A DNA stretch of 64,000 nucleotides from positions 496,001-560,000 of the forward strand of contig CAMPDV010000128.1 of NCBI GenBank assembly GCA_946699065.1, given 5' to 3'. A program made the translations under genes and the position numbers. The DNA is from Loxodes magnus. Its lineage: Eukaryota; Ciliophora; Karyorelictea; Loxodida; Loxodidae. This document shows positions 49,171 to 61,436 of this stretch, in pieces; position 1 is the stretch's first letter; the number at the start of each line of letters is the position of its first letter. The notes below the pieces were generated by a model, which made no database searches, was not told the DNA's origin, and saw nothing but the letters and a program-made list of their open reading frames with translations.

Positions 49171-49485
49171 ATGACTAAAATTAATCAGCACACGTTGACT
49201 TTAAAATGGCTTTTTACTTATATCTTATTCAACTTTCTACCTTGCGATTCTTAATTTAGCCAAAATAAGGATAGTTATACAATCAACGCTCCACACTACA
49301 AGAATGAGCTCTACTTTTTTAATTTTCATTCTCTCTTTTAAAAAGTAGTTAGTTAGTAGTATTTCTAATCATGCTAACTAGCAAGTTATGATATAATAAA
49401 TCTATAAATAGACTATAAGAGTTTCTTAGACAAAGGATTAAGAAGAACTATGATGGTTAAACTGTTGAAATTAGAATATCTATGA
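49171..49485 (+). CDS. Possible small secreted protein
   Basis: 'MTKINQHTLTLKWLFTYILF' with 'NFLPCDSQFSQ' looks like a signal peptide: a short charged start, a hydrophobic core of about 14 residues, then a small-residue cut site. It continues 'NKDSYTINAPHYKNELYFFN' and '..IINLQIDYKSFLDKGLRRT' to the TGA at 49483. If that TGA is read as Trp the frame stays open ('..LEYLWVLNNQQYAYYQIG'), so this may be the start of a longer, perhaps decayed, extracellular protein. No family recognised. Confidence 0.35.
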
Positions 49486-51111
49486 GTTTTAAATAATCAA
49501 TAATATGCTTATTATTAAATAGGAAACATAGAGAAGATATAATTGTCAGTTCTTCTCTATAAGTATTAAAAATTAACATTTTCAAGGTATTCCGTTTTTC
49601 AACGATCAATTATAACTAGCGCTAGGTATAATAAGATTAGAGTAACCTATTTAATGTAATTAACTAAATCCTTTTAATCTCTACTGAGCTATTGAAGTAT
49701 TATCTTATATAGGTGGCTCATTTATTAGCTTCATAGCTTATATTGTTAAATCCTTTTATCCTCTATAGAGTAGAATGCCTATTTAATAAGTAACCATATA
49801 TTCATTAAGTGATATCAATTAAATAATGTCTTTTAAACCTTCTTATTTTATCAGACAAATTTTTTTTTAATCTTAGTTTTCCTTTTTAATGATATATAAT
49901 AATTTAAGCTGCCAAGTTTTGTAAAATTGGCTGACTTGTTGGTAATTTAATAATTAGCATATTTAAAAAGGCTTCTAGATATATAATTAATTACCTATTC
50001 CTTATTTAATTATAAAAGGGAATTAAGAAACTAAAAGTTAAATATATTGTTTGTTATCTGAACAGAACTTCTTAAATACTGTTCTTTTATTTTATTACTT
50101 TAAGTTTTTTCTTTATTGGCTATATTTTAGACTCAAAACAGAAGCTATCTTTTTAAAAACTAACCTTCAAAAACACACTCAAAGATTCAACTGCACGTGA
50201 TCCTTTATCACAACATTTAATCTTAAAGCCTTTCTTCTTTCTTCTACTGAATACGAAGATTAGCATCTAATCTGGAAATATATACACTTGGTGTTAATTC
50301 TTCTTATAAGAATGGATTTAATACATCTTAAATATCTTTCACTGTTCCTTAAGCATTTAACTTGTAACTAACTACTATAATATATATAATATCCTTATAT
50401 CAGCTGATAATAGAGAAGATAGTATTTGATTTATGTATATTTGTCTTTTGAATAGTTAAGGGAGTATGATTAACAATCTATATTCAAAATGCTTATTTTC
50501 ACTTACCGTCAAGAATATAAGAATCTGCTTTATATATATTATCTAATTTCTATATCTTACATCAGCATCTAACTTACCCTAGTTTATCTTTTCTTAGTGA
50601 TGTATAAGAAGTCAATCTTTCTTAACACGTGATTAAGTTATTAGACTACTAACTAGAAAATATTGAGTCTTACTTATTCAAAGAAGCTAAATTATTAGTT
50701 CTTGAGTTATGAGGAATATTTATACTAAAGCTAATTTTATGTGCATTCTTTAGTTAGTTAAGTTCAATATTCTAGATATTTATGCTTTCTTTTAGAGTTT
50801 GTAAACTATGACTTATGTGTAACTTATAGTGCTAATTAAATATTTGCAAGTCTTTTAATCTATATAGATATTTCTATTCTGGATACTGTATCTCATTACT
50901 TAGAATTTGCTCTTTTAATGCTAAGGACTTGTAACTTATCTATAGCTTTACTTCCTTAAGTTTATACTTTGATTATTTCCCTTCTCTTTGCTTTTTTTAT
51001 GATATTGGAAGTATTATTATAGACTATTTTTTGTGAAGTGTGAGAAATGCTTATGATAGTGTAGTGAGGATTATATAAATAAAAGTGATGGTTTAAATAA
51101 AGAGTGAAGTA
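49486..51111. other. Intergenic, no gene seen
   Basis: 1.6 kb, AT-rich. The first 200 bp may still belong to the ORF at 49171; otherwise no feature. Confidence 0.4.
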
Positions 51112-52209
51112 TCAGAATACTTTGTATCTATTTTCGAAGAACACCTTTGCCATTGTTCCTGATTTCAGCTGATTGTCAACGAAAAAGGGTTTAGTTTTCA
51201 TTTTTTCAATAAAAGGCTTTATTACTTATAAGGATCCTTAGAGTTGGAATCCGGTTAATTGATCTGTTTTAATACTTACCTTTTGTAGTGAAATTTTTGG
51301 CATTTTCTTAGAAAATTACTTTAAGCTAATCCTCATCAAATACCTACTATTTGCTTCTTATGTAGTCAATATTGCTCTGTTATATAAAAGAAATACCTAT
51401 TAGCAGAACTCTATCAGTTGTCTAAATGCCTCATCATTTTATTCTTTGAAGACTAATAAAAAGTTTTCTTTACCCCAGTCTATTTTAAAGGAACTGCTAA
51501 GGACAAAATTTTAATGCTATTACATCTCTCCCTAAGCGAGAAATTAAGGGTTTTACTACTCTATAAGCTTTACTATCTTTAGCTACTCACTTATTGACTC
51601 TTCTTTACTCATTATATTAAAAGTACATGCATTTCCTCCTTAGGCTGAAAAATCATGAACATCTCCCCATTCATTACTCCATATATTTAAATTCGCATCC
51701 TAGAATTAAGATCTCAGTAGGAAATAAAAAATGTTGAAGCATCCTAATTTGATACCCTATGATGTTTCAAAGGCAGGCTAACTCTTACAAAACAGAAACA
51801 AGGAGCAGTTTTTGCAATTTATCTATCTATACTAGCCACATGCAACTATTAGGTTAAGGTTAGTACAATTCCTTACAAAGACAGTAGTATTACAGGGTGC
51901 TATAAAGATATTACAGTTTGTGCAGTCATCTACAAAAACCTATGCTGTGATACCAAATAAGAATAAATTACTATTCTTGCAATTGTCAAACTAGAAACTG
52001 TCTTAAAGACTTGTATGCTTTGGATCTAAAATCTTTGTTTAGCCATCTAAGTTTTTGAATTCTAGCTCGCTTGAATCTCTTTTTTTTCTATTCTCCCAGC
52101 TTTTCGCTCCTGTTGACTTTAAAACTCCTGATTTCTAAGTTTGAGCATTTTGATTTTATTGCTTTTGGTCACTTGTTTCCTTATCTTTAGGATTTAAGCA
52201 ACTTCCCAT
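51112..52209 (-). CDS. RP2: XRP2/RP2, ARL3 GTPase-activating protein
   Basis: RP2 is the GAP for ARL3 and controls release of lipidated cargo into cilia. 365 residues, close to human RP2 (350), single frame. 'MGSCLNPKDKET' gives the N-terminal Gly for myristoylation and Cys for palmitoylation. The TBCC beta-helix follows: 'GITAQVFVDDCTNCNIFIAP', 'TTVFVRNCTNLNLIVACGQY' and 'INCKNCSLFLFCKSQPAFE', 'GIKLGCFNIFYFLLRSQFQD', 'NIWSNEWGDVHDFS'. The Arg of 'VFVRNC' is at the site of the catalytic Arg finger of human RP2 ('VFFRNC'). The C-terminal part ('FKIDWGKENFLLVFKEQNDE') matches the nucleoside-diphosphate-kinase-like domain. Stop TGA after 'NRYKVF'. Function in the many cilia of this cell is inferred from the family. 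Confidence 0.92.
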
Positions 52210-52901
52210 TATCTATTTAAATATCAAATATAATTTTAAGTCTTTTAGCTTTGTACAGTATCTCTTTACCTTATAGCTACTTTTGATCACTTCCTAATAA
52301 AAGAAAAGAAAATACTTATAGTTTCAAGGCTAAGCTTTGGAACTTATAACTAGCGTATAGATTAACTACTAAGGAACTACTAGCTTTTTACTAAAGCATT
52401 ATATGAAGGATATATACTAGCATTATACTTATTCTTATACCTTAAAACACTAGTCATGGTAAATCTTTCAGTATAGCCTATTGAAGCTTATCTATTTATT
52501 AACACCTTGCTAGTTATCTTATTGAATATCCCTTTTAAATAGCTTAGCCATATATTTCTAGTAGCTTTAATTAAGCATTTTTATGAATTTATATAGCATG
52601 ATAGCTCCAAAATGCTTAGAACTATTAGATACCTGCTAGTTCCCTTAGTTCTAACTCTTAGTAAGCGTTAAATAAGAAAGCACTCTATCTATGATATACT
52701 AAGTCCTCTAAATTAGAGTTGATTATTATAATGATGAGTATCACTAGGTAGTTTATATAGAAAGTATGGTATAAGTAAAGGAATAGCATAGAGTTAATGA
52801 AGATAATATAGTGATAATATCATCTATTATGTTAGAAGTGGATTAAATATACTACTTGCTTTAGAAATACAAAGTAATAAGAGTAAGAAAATGTATTATG
52901 A
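52210..52901. other. Spacer between RP2 and importin
   Basis: 0.69 kb, AT-rich, with no gene seen. It must contain the importin 3' end and the RP2 promoter. Confidence 0.5.
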
Positions 52902-55900
52902 TCATCCTCCTACTTCTGAAAAAGCACTAAGCATATGCCAGCTTTCCTATTCCATAAATTCTCTAGGAAGCTGCTTCATCTTTTGAAGCATAGTTATGAA
53001 AATTCCTTTGTTGACATGCTTGAGATTAGTCTAGTTTTTTAAAAACTCAAGGCAGATTTTGTGAGTCTCTCTTGCTTCTTCTTCATCATTCTTAAGAGGA
53101 AGTAAAGTAAGAAGAGAGTTTATATGCTATGGATTCTAGTAAAACACTACTTTAGCAATGCTTGATATAGCATTATCAATCAGCAATGAGCTTTTACTAT
53201 TTTTCTAGCTTTTCTGCTAGACCAATATTTACTATAGCGTATAAAGCACAGGCTATTCATAGTTTCTGAAGATTTCTTTAGAAAGATACTTAGAGCATAG
53301 CCCTACTCCTACAATAGCATTCTGCTTTATATCAAAATCATCGTCAAAGCATAAATTCACAAACTTCTCTAATAGTATGCATTATTAACTACCAGATTGA
53401 ACTAAGCAATCATGACAGTATTGCACATAGTCATCAAAAACGCAGACTGAAATGAATAATTCATTAGTCTTCAGTTTTTTAATGTCTAGGATCTGAGCAA
53501 AAGGATCTTTAAAATATTTAAGGAAGTAAGGTTAAAACTCTTTTCCATATGTCTTAAAGAGATACTCTAAGGTCAATTGGATATCTAAATGAATATCTTA
53601 CATTCTAAGATAGAATCTTCTTTCCTCTTACTTTAGCCTCTTATACACTTTCTTTAGAGCTAATTTTCAACACAGCTCGACAAGCACTGACATAGTGAAT
53701 TAAGTTCATTAGTTTCCATCTTAAATTGATGCCACATTACTTCAAAGCTAAAAGCTAGCAAGCGAATTAATTTTTTCACTTCAGATTTGTTGCGAATGTA
53801 TTATATAGTATCCAGTAATACAGGCAAAAAGCTTAAAAACACATCTAATCTATACTTAGATTTTTCGATCAAAGCGTAGAACATCTGAGCTGCTTTCATT
53901 TACACTGACTAAATGGTGAAAAAATTACCCAAATCACGTTCTTACTTAACATTTTCTTTCCTACCTCCGTAATTTCGTCTACTTACTGCTTACTTAAATA
54001 TTCCCCACACCCAGCCACATAGTTTTTTAAGCATTCAGTTGCAACTAATTTATTTTCAAGAGCGATTTCATCTAAAACGCATACTTAGTTTTGAGATTTG
54101 ATTTCAACAAGCTTGAGATTAGGATTCTGCATCTGGTATAGTTCAGCTGTAACCTAATCAACAGTAGCTTAGAATACATCTAACTATGCTCTATCCAGAA
54201 CATAGGGATAGATGAGCTAGTAGTAAAGCTATGTTTTTTCTTTAAAGCATTTAAGCATATAGCATGCACAGTTAAGTATAGTATTAAAGCAGTAATCATC
54301 CTAGCTTACTCTTTATAAAGATTTTATTAAGTTTTCCTCTACTTTGTATGCATCTTACAAGCACTACTAATATATCTCTCTATTAGCTGGATTGTCATAG
54401 TCTTCTAGAACCATAAACAGAATAGTACCAATCGTTTCGATAGCTTCTGACTACATTTTTTGAGTTTTAGGCTAAAAGTTTAAGAAGCAAAGCTATTTTA
54501 ATTCTTATGCGATATGATTGTAGCATTGAAATGATTCTTCTCTAAAACCTTCTGAGAGGGATTAAACACACTTCAAGGCTCTTTATATTATAAGGATTTT
54601 TTGATTGAAGTTGTCTTATTATCCAAGTAAGCTAATGTAAAGCTATAAGATGCTCTTGATAGTCAATACTATATCTCCTAGATAACTCTTGATATCATCA
54701 AAGTTATCTGCCACATCTGTAAAACAATATAAGCATCTTAAGCCCTCATAAAGCAATCTTGGACTACCTCTTTTTATCATCTTAAGCACAAATGTTATAA
54801 TTAAATTCCCAAATGATTCTATTAGATCTCTTTGGTAGATGTTTATGAATTTCTGAAGGCAAACGAGAACTGAATAAGCAATTCGATTAGATATTTACTC
54901 GTTAATATGAGGAATCAAGTAATTCATCAGAGTTTCATAATCAATCTCGGAGTAATCATCTCCTATCAGTCCTAGAGTTAGGATAGCTGCCTGTTTGCTT
55001 GCTTAGTTTTAAGAGTTTAAATAGTTTGGAAGAACTTACTAGATATACCCTTATGAGTTTTACGGTCCTGCACTTTCTGAAAATAGCTCTAAAGTTTCTC
55101 TAGCTACTTAATGACAGCTTATTATTGCTGACTCTTCGAAACTTTCTCACAATTGCTCACACTATGAAAACTCTACTTGCTTTAGGACTTCAAAGTTAGT
55201 ATTAAAGATATCCTAAAGACTCTAAAGACAAGAATTTTTAATCTAGAACCCATAGGTTCGCAATACATCGAGTTGAACTTATAAAGCGCTTTGAATTATT
55301 TACGTTAGCTCAGTGTCATTATTTAAGTCAGACTATAAAGAAAGGCAAGTAGAGACTACAGTAGTAGAAATTTTAACGATATCTCCAATTATTTCCTCTC
55401 ATACATCTACACATTCCAATACATTACAACTTAGCCCTTAAAGTATCTCCTTTATAACCTCTCAATACTGCTATTTGCTTTAAAATTAAAACTACAAAAG
55501 GCCGTTAATTGACTAAATTATGCTCACTCCAAGTTTTACTATCTCTTTCATCTAAGAAAAGTCAATATCATCAAAGAACTAAACTATGAAGTATAATGAG
55601 GCCTTTATTGATGCAGTTCTGACTGGTAAATCTTACGATTGCTAACCGATAGTAAAAATACTAGGGTTAGTTACCATTTTAGCATCCTACTCTATTATAT
55701 AGTATCCCAAAAATTAGCTTACAGTGTCAGCTTTACTAATGAGTTATTGAACTAGCTGTTGGATATCTGATTATCATTATTGTTTTTAGCTACCCGAAAT
55801 CAAACAGTCAGTTATTTTCTTTAGTACTTTCCTTCTATTCAGTACCTAGTTCAGTATACTCACCAGACTCTCTTTTAAACTTCACCTTATTTAGACATCT

Positions 55901-56106
55901 AAATCAGCTCTCTAAATTACCTAGCTCCTTAAAATTATAGCAGCCAGACCTGCCACTTCATCCTATTAATGCGTAAGATTCCCCACTAAAAACTAGACAA
56001 ATTTAGGAAGATCATTAGAAAGTAGAGCATTCAGCTAGGTTTCAGCAGCTTATCTAACAAGTTAATCTAATGAAAGTAAATGAAGGAAGAAATCTTAGTT
56101 AATCAT
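52902..56106 (-). CDS. IPO5: Importin-5 / Kap121-type karyopherin beta
   Basis: Nuclear import receptor for ribosomal proteins and histones. Two micro-introns removed (53909-53928 and 53660-53673) give 1056 residues, near the 1090 of Kap121/Pse1, made of HEAT repeats throughout. The start 'FFLHLLSLDQLVRQAAETQL' is the usual first HEAT repeat. The C-terminal third is the best match: 'VFDDYVQYCHDCLVQSG', 'IKQNAIVGVGLCSKYL' (human 'VRQAAAYGLGVMAQYGG'), 'AISSIAKVVFYQNPQHINSL' and 'LPPLKNDEEEARETHKICLE' (human 'LPLHEDKEEAVQTFNYLCD'). Many in-frame TGA sit at Trp-compatible sites ('EQLWESFEES', 'CVDVWEEIIG', 'QQYWEVIKE'). Intron 1 (20 nt) is firm; the exact extent of intron 2 is less so (14 or 32 nt both restore the frame). 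Confidence 0.9.
53660..53673 (-). other. 14-nt (or 32-nt) intron in importin gene
   Basis: GTGTTGAAAATTAG on the minus strand restores the frame into 'LKKVYKRLKQEERRF'. A 32-nt intron with the same 3' end would do so too. Confidence 0.5.
53909..53928 (-). other. 20-nt intron in importin gene
   Basis: GTAATTTTTTCACCATTTAG on the minus strand, joining 'LSKNVIW' to 'SVQMKAAQMFYALIEKS'. Confidence 0.75.
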
Positions 56107-56962
56107 AGCTTTATAATACTTATTTTTAAAACGCTTCTTAACTATAATTTTTGGAGGGAATTTTAGAATTCTATTTCAATGCTTTTTTCTATGCTTAAAC
56201 TACCTTAATTTAAACTAATAATCAGTCCTTTACTTATAATACTATATTAGATACTGTAGGGTATGCTCTTTAGCTTGGAGATGCATATTATACTTTAGAA
56301 ATGGTAATCAGATTAAGAATAAGTGAAAGCTGTTAATGAAGAGTACTTGATGTTATTAAGTTTCTGGATATAAGTTTGCTGGGTATAAAATGTACAGAAT
56401 TAAAGCTTAAAGTATAGATATCAAGATAAAGCATAAATCAAAGCTTATCTTACACAATATAGTCTCTTGGTATTCTAGCAAAATCAGCTCTCAACTCTGT
56501 TAGATTTTCATTTTATACATTATAATGAAACTAATATTATTGAGAAAACTATGATATAAGGATATTACCCTAACTAATATACATAGATAGATTAAACGTT
56601 TGAACGATAGATTAATAGATTAAGCAAAAAGGATAATTGATAACCAATTTTCGTTTTAAAAACTAGAAAGTCCCAGAAAATAATAACTAGTATCCATTAG
56701 CAGTTGATATATATAAATAGATTAAGACTCTAATTAATGAGACGACTAAGAGTAAAAGTATATCATTTATCTCAATATCGTACTCAGAGAGTATAATTGA
56801 TTTAAAATATCGAAACTATAGATGCTTACTCAATAAAGATACTCCATCTTCGTTCTAAATATAAAAGAAAATAGATGACTGAAAAATACTGATAGAATGC
56901 TTCGGTAGCGCGTAAAAACATTAAATTAAAAAAATTTCATTAGAAAAGTCAGTAATTTGCTT
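56107..56962. other. Intergenic, no gene seen
   Basis: 0.86 kb upstream of the importin gene. Open readings continue from the RRM gene for about 0.2 kb past its proposed stop, but without recognisable content. Confidence 0.4.
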
Positions 56963-57447
56963 TCAATCACTTTCTAAGGTATTTTTGTCTTTAAAAAAGT
57001 AATCAAAGTCTATGTTCTTCCAGTTAATATACAGTTTCCTTTAATTTATATCAACTGTCGAGTTTAAAAATTTGAGAGCGTAATTTAAAAATTCAGGTCT
57101 TTTGGTAAATGTAATTTCTGCGCTATACTTGTTTTTTTTGCCAAACTTAACAGCATCAAAACTTATAATCTTTGTTATTTTATCTAAAGTATCATATATT
57201 ACTTCTGGTGAGTAACTTAAAGGAACTTTAGAAACGGACAAGAAAAAATAATCCTCTTATTGCTTCTTCTACTTAGGTATAGCTTATTGGCTTTACTTAG
57301 GCATGTCTTTTTATTAATTTTAAGCATTCTACTTATTTTTTTGCTTGCTTTACTCTTTCGTTTTTTAGCTTTAATTCTCATTTTGCTTCTTTTGGTTATA
57401 ATTTTAAGGTTGAGCTCTTTAACTTTCTTAAAAAGTAACTTTAACAT
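56963..57447 (-). CDS. Small RRM protein with a basic N-terminus
   Basis: 155 residues after removal of a 17-nt intron (57256-57272). The first 50 residues are extremely basic ('RIKAKKRKSKASKKISRMLK'), fit for nuclear or nucleolar RNA binding. Splicing then joins 'LSKANKLYLKDYF' to 'FLSVSKVPLSYSPEVIYDTL', the beta1-alpha1 part of an RRM, followed by 'KYSAEITFTKRPEFLNYALK' (RNP1-like strand with its helix) and 'LNSTVDINQRKLYINW'. RNP1 lacks the usual aromatic pair, so binding may be atypical. The stop is taken as the TGA at 56963; if that codon is Trp the frame continues for dozens of codons. Closest general resemblance is to small nucleolar or ribosome-biogenesis RRM proteins. Confidence 0.65.
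57256..57272 (-). other. 17-nt intron in RRM gene
   Basis: GTAGAAGAAGCAATAAG on the minus strand. Removal gives a continuous 'LYLKDYFFLSVSKVPLSYS'. Confidence 0.75.
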
Positions 57448-58819
57448 TCTTTGATTCCTCTTTTAGATCTGACTATCTATTTTCCTACTGTTATCTATAA
57501 TAAGTGATTAAATCTAGCAGATCAAGATTCACTAAGATAGAAGATAGATTATCAGTTATACCCTCACATTTCTAGCACTATATTTAACCATTTGACTACT
57601 TTTTATGAACACAATTATTGCAAAGATTGTGTCCACATATTAAAAGGTAGGCTTAGTTGAATCTTTTAAAGGGTTATTAGCATTAGGGACAATTAATGAA
57701 TTATTCCATTTTATTTTCTTCTTTTAATTAAATCTCTTGAAACTATAAATCCTACTATCCAACAATTAGACTAATAGAATCCAATAGATATGATACATTC
57801 TATACTTACACTATTTTATATACTTTAGACAGGCTGCTATTTACTCTCTTATTTATATCTAACTTATTAAGACTGAGCAGTTGTTTAGTTAAACTAGATT
57901 TAAATTTTATTTTTTTAGATAAGCTAAGTATTGATAATTGTAGTCTTTAATAGGTTTTTCATTTATGCAAACTGATAGAAAATTAGTTTCTTTCTTCACT
58001 TATATTGCTAAACTGCTGGGTACTTTTTACTTAAATTACTTTTGCTTAAAATATTTAAATCTCTTATTTTATTCTTCCTCATATATTTATTTTGATAGTA
58101 AGATTCTTTGGTAGTTAATTTGACTAAAATGGTTTTATAGTTTCAATCAAAGAGTTGTAAAAGCTAATTTAGACTATAGCATTTATAAAAGTTACCTTTA
58201 TCATCATTTTTCTTCCTAAATGCTATATTGATTTTTACTAATTAGCATACTCTTTCTTTTAGTGATAGACTATCTGTATTAGATCTTAATAAATAAGCTT
58301 TAATCTTAAATTCAGAATCTAAAAAAAGATTAAATGAATTATCGTTTCGTTTTGCTTTGTTAAATAGAGGTAGACTTATAAGAATGTCAAAGATAGTCTA
58401 GATAACTAGTGATGTTAGTGATATATTTAGATAAAAAGGTTGATTTTATATATAGCTTTATACTCTCTTTATTGTCATTATCATTGTGATACTTTAAAGT
58501 TTTTCTATCATTAATATCTATATCATAATACGATGACAGATCATTATTAAGTATTCAGCTTTTGAAATTTTTGACATAAAAAAAAGCATTTTGTGTAGTT
58601 AATATATTGGCGACTTAATTATAACAGTCTTCCTTAACTTATAAATTGGTATGTGTTATTTATCTTCCTAGTAGCTTATTTATATGAAAATATGTCTTAG
58701 AATATTTATGAACTTTCTTAACTTGATAGATGAGTATCTTGATATGCAATACTTATTATTGCTACCATATATTATAGTTTAAGATATTAATTATAATGCT
58801 TACAGATTATTCAGCTATT
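57448..58819. other. Intergenic, no gene seen
   Basis: 1.37 kb of AT-rich sequence between two minus-strand genes. No supported feature. Confidence 0.45.
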
Positions 58820-61267
58820 TCATTTCTAAGGACATTCTCTTGTATTATGCCCACTCTCTCCACATTTTTTACATTACTACTATTTCTTCGCTCGCGGCTA
58901 TTATTAGTCACATTTGTTTGCTCTATGTCCAGAAACTCCACATAGTTTGCAGACATCAGTGGGCTTTTGTGGACATTATTGTGCTTTATGCTAGTTTGAT
59001 TTGCAATGTTTACATAGATTACCTGGAGCCTGCTAATTTTATAGTTAAATTACATCCTTCTCAATTACCTAAGCTTAGTTCTAAAGCTAGGATTATAATA
59101 AAGATTAATCTTAGTTCTCTTGGCTTTCTATTTCCATAGGTTACGCTTATTATACAAGATCTTATTCTAGAGATTTTTCAGTTTATACTGTGGTTTCTTG
59201 TTCTTATAATGATTCGGTTCCTTGTTTATTCTTCTTCAGTTTACAATCTTTTGTTAGATGACCAATTTATCTACACTTTCTACAGAAGTTATCTTTATGA
59301 GGACATAAATTAGAAACATGACCAACTCCTAAGCAATATTTGCATTATCTGTCTATCTAGCATAAATGAGAAAAATGGCCTAATTGCTAGCATTTAGAGC
59401 AAGGATTGACTTAAGGGCAAATTTTAGCAACATGCTTATCATCTTTACAAATAATGCATCCCTTTACAGGACATTGAGCATATCTATGATCTTTTTCATT
59501 ACAATTTCAGCATCTTTTTTCAGGTTTTTAGCATTATTCTATTGTGTGACCGTATAAAAAACAATTAGTGCATTATTATTACTAGCAAACCTGACTTATA
59601 TGTCCATATTATCCGCATTTTCAGCATTTTACTCCATATTACCTTACATAGTTATTCCTATTTATGTTTTAGTTCTTCTTTATAGACTTAAATTTATTAA
59701 CTGCAGCTACAACTTTATCTTGATGGCCTGAAGTTACTTCTTAAATGAAAACGTCCATTTCGTCTTGATAGCTTTACAGCTTTTAAACTTTCTACTAATC
59801 TTAAGCATGAATTTCCATAAACCTACCCCATGCATTAATTTTTTCATTAGCTTTTTATAATCTTCCTTTTTACACTAGATCAGCTGCTCTTTTTTTAGCG
59901 TTTATTTTTATTATATCAAAATCAAGACTTTAAGTAGCTTTATTTCTATCAAAAGTTGTATCTTTTACCTAGTTTATAACCTTAATCATCTTCTGTTGAG
60001 ATTGTATATCAAAGTACTAGATGACAGTCTAAAAGACTACTTAGTTTTCAGCTGACTATTAAACTGTTTACTACTTGTTTTCTTCAATGTTAGTCATAAG
60101 TATCTCATTTTTTACTTGAAACTCAAAAGCAATTACATCGTTTTCAGAGACATTCCCTAGAACCTTCACTGCATTTTCTTCCTTTTTAACGTGTTTAAGT
60201 TCCAAAATCTCTGGTAAATTTATCTGTACTTCTGTTTCTTTCGCTAAGTATGGCTTACTATTCTCCATAAGCTAAAAAATATTTTCTTGAAATTCGTTTT
60301 CTTAAATTTTATCGATTGTTCCATTTGTTTCTTGAGCTAAGATATTTAAGCTAGATAAGTCACAGTTAACATTACCTATTGCTATTATTGATATTTCAAC
60401 ATTTTTTTCCTTCGCTTCTAAAGCACATTGCTTGTAAAACTCCGGACCTCTTAACCCTACATTTGCTTCTCCATCAGTTCCTACAATAATTTTCGATCCT
60501 GGATATCCCAGAGAAGCCATTTAAATTCCTGTTAATAAAGCAGGACCTAAAGCAGTACTTCCACATTCTTATAGCTATCTAATTTTATCTGTTAATATCA
60601 AATTACTTTCATTGATGTGAAGAACTATATGATTTTGTAACTCATTCTAGCATATTTACAATATTTAATTAAAGTCACTATTGCCATGTAAGAAATAGGG
60701 ATTTAAGTGCCCATCTCCATATATTTATACATTATCCTCAAAAGCTATTAAACCTACTTTATAATTAGGATGATTCTTTATCAGATCCTCAATTATCTTT
60801 TCGAAAGCTGTCTTAATTATTTATAGTCTACCAGCCATTGAACCTGAGATATCTATAACAAAAATTATATTTAAGTCCTAGTTTAAATTGAAGGCTTTTT
60901 CCACCTCCTGAACTTTTAAAACAAAGCAAAATTCTTAAGGAATTTCACTCATTCCCAAGTCTTTTATTTGACCTTGAATATCATTCTAAAAACCGCAAAA
61001 TTCGCATTTTCACAGCATTTGATTCTCTTGTACCTTTTAGAACTTACTAAAAGCATTGATAAAAGCCTTGCATTTGTTACATTAGAATGGTAATTCTTTC
61101 AAGATATTAGTGCTTCCTTGAGAAAGAACAGAAAGTTTAACCACTCCAACATTACTATCGACATCAGGAGCGAACAGCTCTTTCTATTACTATTATGCCT
61201 AAGACTAGAAGATCTATCTGTTCAAGATCTAATCATTCAATAAAATATGCTCAGATGCAAAAAACAT
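58820..61267 (-). CDS. Sec23-like zinc finger + VWA + ten CCHC knuckles
   Basis: 815 residues, one frame. A short strand region ('VVKLSVLSQGSTNILKELP') leads into a four-Cys zinc finger, 'FQCNKCKAF' ... 'LWKCEFCGFQND', closely like Sec23/24 ('LWACNFCYQRN'). Next a VWA domain with an intact MIDAS: 'NIIFVIDISGSMAGRLQII', 'GSTALGPALLTGIQMA', 'IIVGTDGEANVGLRG'. After a helical linker ('INAKKRAADLVQKGRLQKAN') come ten CCHC knuckles (C-x2-C-x4-H-x4-C): CWKCGQYGHISQVC, CTNCFLYGHTIEQC, CWNCNEKDHRYAQC, CIICKDDKHVAKIC, CSKCQQLGHFSHLC, CKYCLGVGHVSNLC, CRKCRQIGHLTKDC and, after a Gln-rich spacer, CKHCKSNQHKAQQC, CKLCGVSGHRANKC, CKKCGESGHNTREC. Sense TGA supplies the Trp of LWKC, CWKC and CWNC. Two TGA end it, at 58820 and 58811. 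Knuckles suggest single-stranded RNA binding; the combination with a COPII-like module is new to me. Confidence 0.85.
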
Positions 61268-61436
61268 TTTTTACCTATTACTTTATGATTCATAAAATCA
61301 TTCTAAAATGGAGTAAACGAGAAATAATTAGAGTCAAAATATAACTTAGCACTGTTTTCTGTTAATATCATTATCAGTTAAGATATTAATCAAATTAAAA
61401 ATACAATTCATTTCACTAGTTTTACTTATAGTCATC
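61268..61436. promoter_or_regulatory. Short intergenic spacer
   Basis: 169 bp between the EF-hand gene and the VWA-CCHC gene, both minus strand. The VWA-CCHC promoter and the upstream 3' end must share it. Confidence 0.35.

Noticed and set aside
57260-57454. Plus-strand Leu-rich ORF 'MLLLLRYSLLALLRHVFLL'
   Set aside because: It is the antisense shadow of the Lys-rich N-terminus of the RRM gene.
58840-59139. Plus-strand 99-residue ORF
   Set aside because: Antisense shadow of the last CCHC knuckles of the VWA-CCHC gene.
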